A stretch of 55,930 nucleotides of DNA from an uncultured Oscillospiraceae bacterium (GTDB lineage Bacteria > Bacillota > Clostridia > Oscillospirales > Oscillospiraceae). The stretch is taken from assembly GCA_944385275.1 (NCBI GenBank), contig CALWWP010000001.1, positions 1 to 55,930 on the forward strand, read 5' to 3'. Positions 54,232 through 55,930 of the stretch are shown piece after piece. Under the pieces are notes generated by a model. It was not told the DNA's origin. It saw only the letters and a program-made list of their open reading frames with translations, and did not search any database. The first letter of the stretch is position 1, and the number at the start of each line of letters is the position of its first letter. The position numbers and the translations under genes are program-made.

Positions 54232-54619
54232 TCATGAACTGTTACCCCCACAATTTCCGATTTGTCGCTCTGAAAAGTATAGCATAAACCTGTGAACAAA
54301 TCTACATCATTTTAGTCTCCCCCTTCATTCAGGTGTTTAATAAAAAATTAAAAATGTTTTTAATGTCTAACGGTATTTTCTTGATTTTGTTATAGTTCTC
54401 CGAATATTGATAACTGTCTGCGATGGTTCGTTAGAATGTTCTCCAGATGTCACTGAAAAAGTCATATGACAAATTAAAAGACCGTCATATTATTGATTTT
54501 GCATAACAGCAGAAAGAGCACCTATTTCTGGGCTCTCCTGTATATTTATAACAGTATTCGCTTTAATATTCATTGACTTATACCGGAAACACAAAGTCAA
54601 ATTGGGACTTTATTTTTTG

Positions 54620-54648
54620 TTGAGTTTCTTAAACTATAATGTTATTAT
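54620..54648 (+). promoter_or_regulatory. Possible promoter of the second DMT transporter
   Basis: TTGAGT (54620-54625), 17-base spacer, TATTAT (54643-54648). Confidence 0.5.
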
Positions 54649-54668
54649 TGTTGTGTAAAAAGAGGTGC

Positions 54669-55589
54669 ATGTCAAAATTGAAAAAAAAAGAAATTCGTGA
54701 ACTTATTGCAATTATTTTTGCTGGAAGTCTGTGGGGTTCCATTGGACTATTTGTCAACAAGCTCGAATTCTTTGGCCTTGATTCTCTCCAGATAGTTGCA
54801 ATACGTGTTATCGTTACTGGAATCACAATGACATTGATCGCGCTGTGCTTTGATAGAAAATGCTTAAAATGCAGGGTTAAAGATATCTGGATATTCGTAT
54901 GCAGCGGTATATTAAGCATCATAGGGTTTACATATTTTTATTTTTCTACTATAGCAAATACGTCTATGGCTGTCGCAGCCGTACTCCTCTATTTATCCCC
55001 TGTAGTTGTTATGACTGCTTCTCTTTTTCTCTTCCGTGAAAAACTGACTCTGTTGAAAATTGCTGCTTGCGGATTGGCCGTAATAGGCTGCGCATTGGTA
55101 TCGGGAGTTTTCAGTGTTTCGCATATTCCATTCAAATGGATAGTGACTGGCCTTTTATCAGCCATAGGGTACGCCTCTTACAGCATCTTGGGGAAAATAG
55201 CTATGAAACGTGGTTATTCTGCTATGACAATAACCACTTATACTTTTATTTTCGCATCTATCGGCTCCCTATTTATCGCCGATATCCCAGAACTAAGTAA
55301 GTGCGCTATTTCTTCCCCTTCCATAATATGGATTGGTATATTAATGGGAATCGCAACGTGCACTATTCCATACATAGCATATACTTTTGGGCTTTCTCGC
55401 ACAGAAACTGGAAAAGCTGCAATAACCGCCTCTATCGAGCCGGTTATTGCAGCAATTCTCGGTACATTTGTGATGAAAGAGCAAATAGATATCTTTGGTG
55501 TTATCGGTATCATACTGGTAATATGCGCTATCATCATACTTAATCTAAAATTTTCTGTCAAGCAAAAACAGAAACTATCAAAATTTTAG
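54669..55589 (+). CDS. EamA-family (DMT superfamily) transporter
   Basis: 306 residues with ten hydrophobic helices in two EamA repeats: FAGSLWGSIGLFVNKLE at the N-terminus and GYASYSILGKIAMKRG with ASIEPVIAAILGTFVMKEQID in the second. It is a probable inner-membrane exporter of unknown substrate. The start is uncertain: ATG 54669 is only 2-3 bases after AGAGGTG, whereas TTG 54678 has better spacing. Its 3' end overlaps the convergent lysA by 12 bases. Confidence 0.88.
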   Translation: MSKLKKKEIRELIAIIFAGSLWGSIGLFVNKLEFFGLDSLQIVAIRVIVTGITMTLIALCFDRKCLKCRVKDIWIFVCSGILSIIGFTYFYFSTIANTSMAVAAVLLYLSPVVVMTASLFLFREKLTLLKIAACGLAVIGCALVSGVFSVSHIPFKWIVTGLLSAIGYASYSILGKIAMKRGYSAMTITTYTFIFASIGSLFIADIPELSKCAISSPSIIWIGILMGIATCTIPYIAYTFGLSRTETGKAAITASIEPVIAAILGTFVMKEQIDIFGVIGIILVICAIIILNLKFSVKQKQKLSKF

Positions 55590-55930
55590 TGTGGCGAAAT
55601 AGTCCTCTGGTGTCTCAGCTCTTCTTATCATCTCAACTTCTCCGTTTTCCTTAAGAAGAAGTTCTTTAGAACGAAGCTTACCATTGTAATTATACCCCAT
55701 AGAATACCCATGAGCTCCCGTATCATGTATAATCACAAAATCTCCTATATCTATTTTAGGCAGCATTCTATCTATCGCAAATTTGTCATTGTTTTCGCAA
55801 AGCGAACCTGTAACATCGTATTTGTGGTCACAAGGCCAATCTTCTTTTCCGGCAATTGTAATATGATGATATGCTCCATACATGGCTGGGCGCATCAGGT
55901 CGGCAGCACACGAATCAAGTCCTATGTATT
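55578..55930 (-). CDS. lysA: Diaminopimelate decarboxylase, C-terminal part (5' partial)
   Basis: The frame runs off the right edge; 116 residues of the C-terminus are visible. SCAADLMRPAMYGAYHHI and the substrate-binding GSLCENNDKFAIDRMLPKIDIGD (Cys-Glu-Asn-Asn form) identify a PLP-dependent fold III meso-DAP decarboxylase that makes lysine. It lacks its N-terminal PLP barrel here only because of the window end. dapF at 40.1 kb makes its substrate. Convergent overlap of 12 bases with the transporter gene. Confidence 0.9.
   Translation of the reverse strand, partial: YIGLDSCAADLMRPAMYGAYHHITIAGKEDWPCDHKYDVTGSLCENNDKFAIDRMLPKIDIGDFVIIHDTGAHGYSMGYNYNGKLRSKELLLKENGEVEMIRRAETPEDYFATLKF

Noticed and set aside
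54449..54505. An 18-codon + strand frame (start MSLKKSYDKLKDRH) in the gene-poor region
   Set aside because: Too short, no ribosome site, no homologue recognised.

Overview
The window is a stretch of chromosome from an anaerobic, endospore-forming member of the Firmicutes, most probably class Clostridia near the Oscillospirales/Ruminococcaceae. This is an inference from gene content: a complete spoIIAA-spoIIAB-sigF operon, spoVAD-spoVAE, a CwlD-type cortex amidase, Clostridia-type DUF4363/DUF4364/DUF6514 proteins, an RNase M5 gene, a valS T-box leader, GTP-dependent PEP carboxykinase and a formate-tetrahydrofolate ligase. GC content is moderate to low by eye. Genes are dense, mostly on the + strand, with strong Shine-Dalgarno sites. 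I see no rRNA, CRISPR array, insertion sequence or prophage. Most of the region is core housekeeping.

Layout. 1-9.5 kb: 3' part of a cyclic beta-1,2-glucan synthase-like gene, the M16 peptidase pair yfmF-yfmH, lgt and fhs. 9.5-15.7 kb: glnS on the minus strand, an SLH-anchored polysaccharide deacetylase, and valS behind its T-box. 15.8-20.6 kb: the sigma-F operon, a PcrA helicase and a DMT transporter. 20.7-22.7 kb (minus): a PNPOx-fold flavoprotein, spoVAE and spoVAD. 22.8-27.2 kb: an ogg-type glycosylase, guaB, a TagA-type glycosyltransferase, tmk and 5-formyl-THF cyclo-ligase. 27.2-27.5 kb: a tiny Cys-rich membrane protein gene (minus) and a candidate structured RNA. 27.5-37.4 kb: mltG, a U32 peptidase-like gene, alaS, a HIT gene, comEC, holA and rnmV.

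37.6-38.5 kb is mostly non-coding: tandem Spo0A boxes beside a promoter, two free-standing intrinsic terminators and a DUF6514-like gene. Then nrdR, a DUF421-DUF4363 pair (minus), dapF, glmS, a DUF4364 regulator (minus), a DUF3048 lipoprotein and an unknown protein conserved-looking among spore formers. 45.5-47.8 kb (minus) holds a RACo-like [2Fe-2S]/ASKHA protein with a DUF2284 metal-binding protein. 48-53.6 kb: cwlD, radA, a small Cys protein, dut, rsmA and pckG. After tRNA-Gln(CUG) comes about 0.8 kb without an intact gene, holding one decayed reading frame, then a second DMT transporter and the 3' end of lysA.

How it works together. Sporulation is represented from early (Spo0A boxes, sigma-F switch) to late stages (SpoVA channel parts, CwlD). 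Cell-wall functions recur (MltG, TagA-like, GlmS, DapF, LysA, SLH deacetylase, Lgt). One-carbon/folate metabolism is represented by Fhs and 5-formyl-THF cyclo-ligase. GlnRS and its tRNA-Gln are both present, so direct glutaminylation is likely. The less-explained material is concentrated in 27.2-27.5, 37.6-38.5, 44.6-47.8 and 53.9-54.6 kb.
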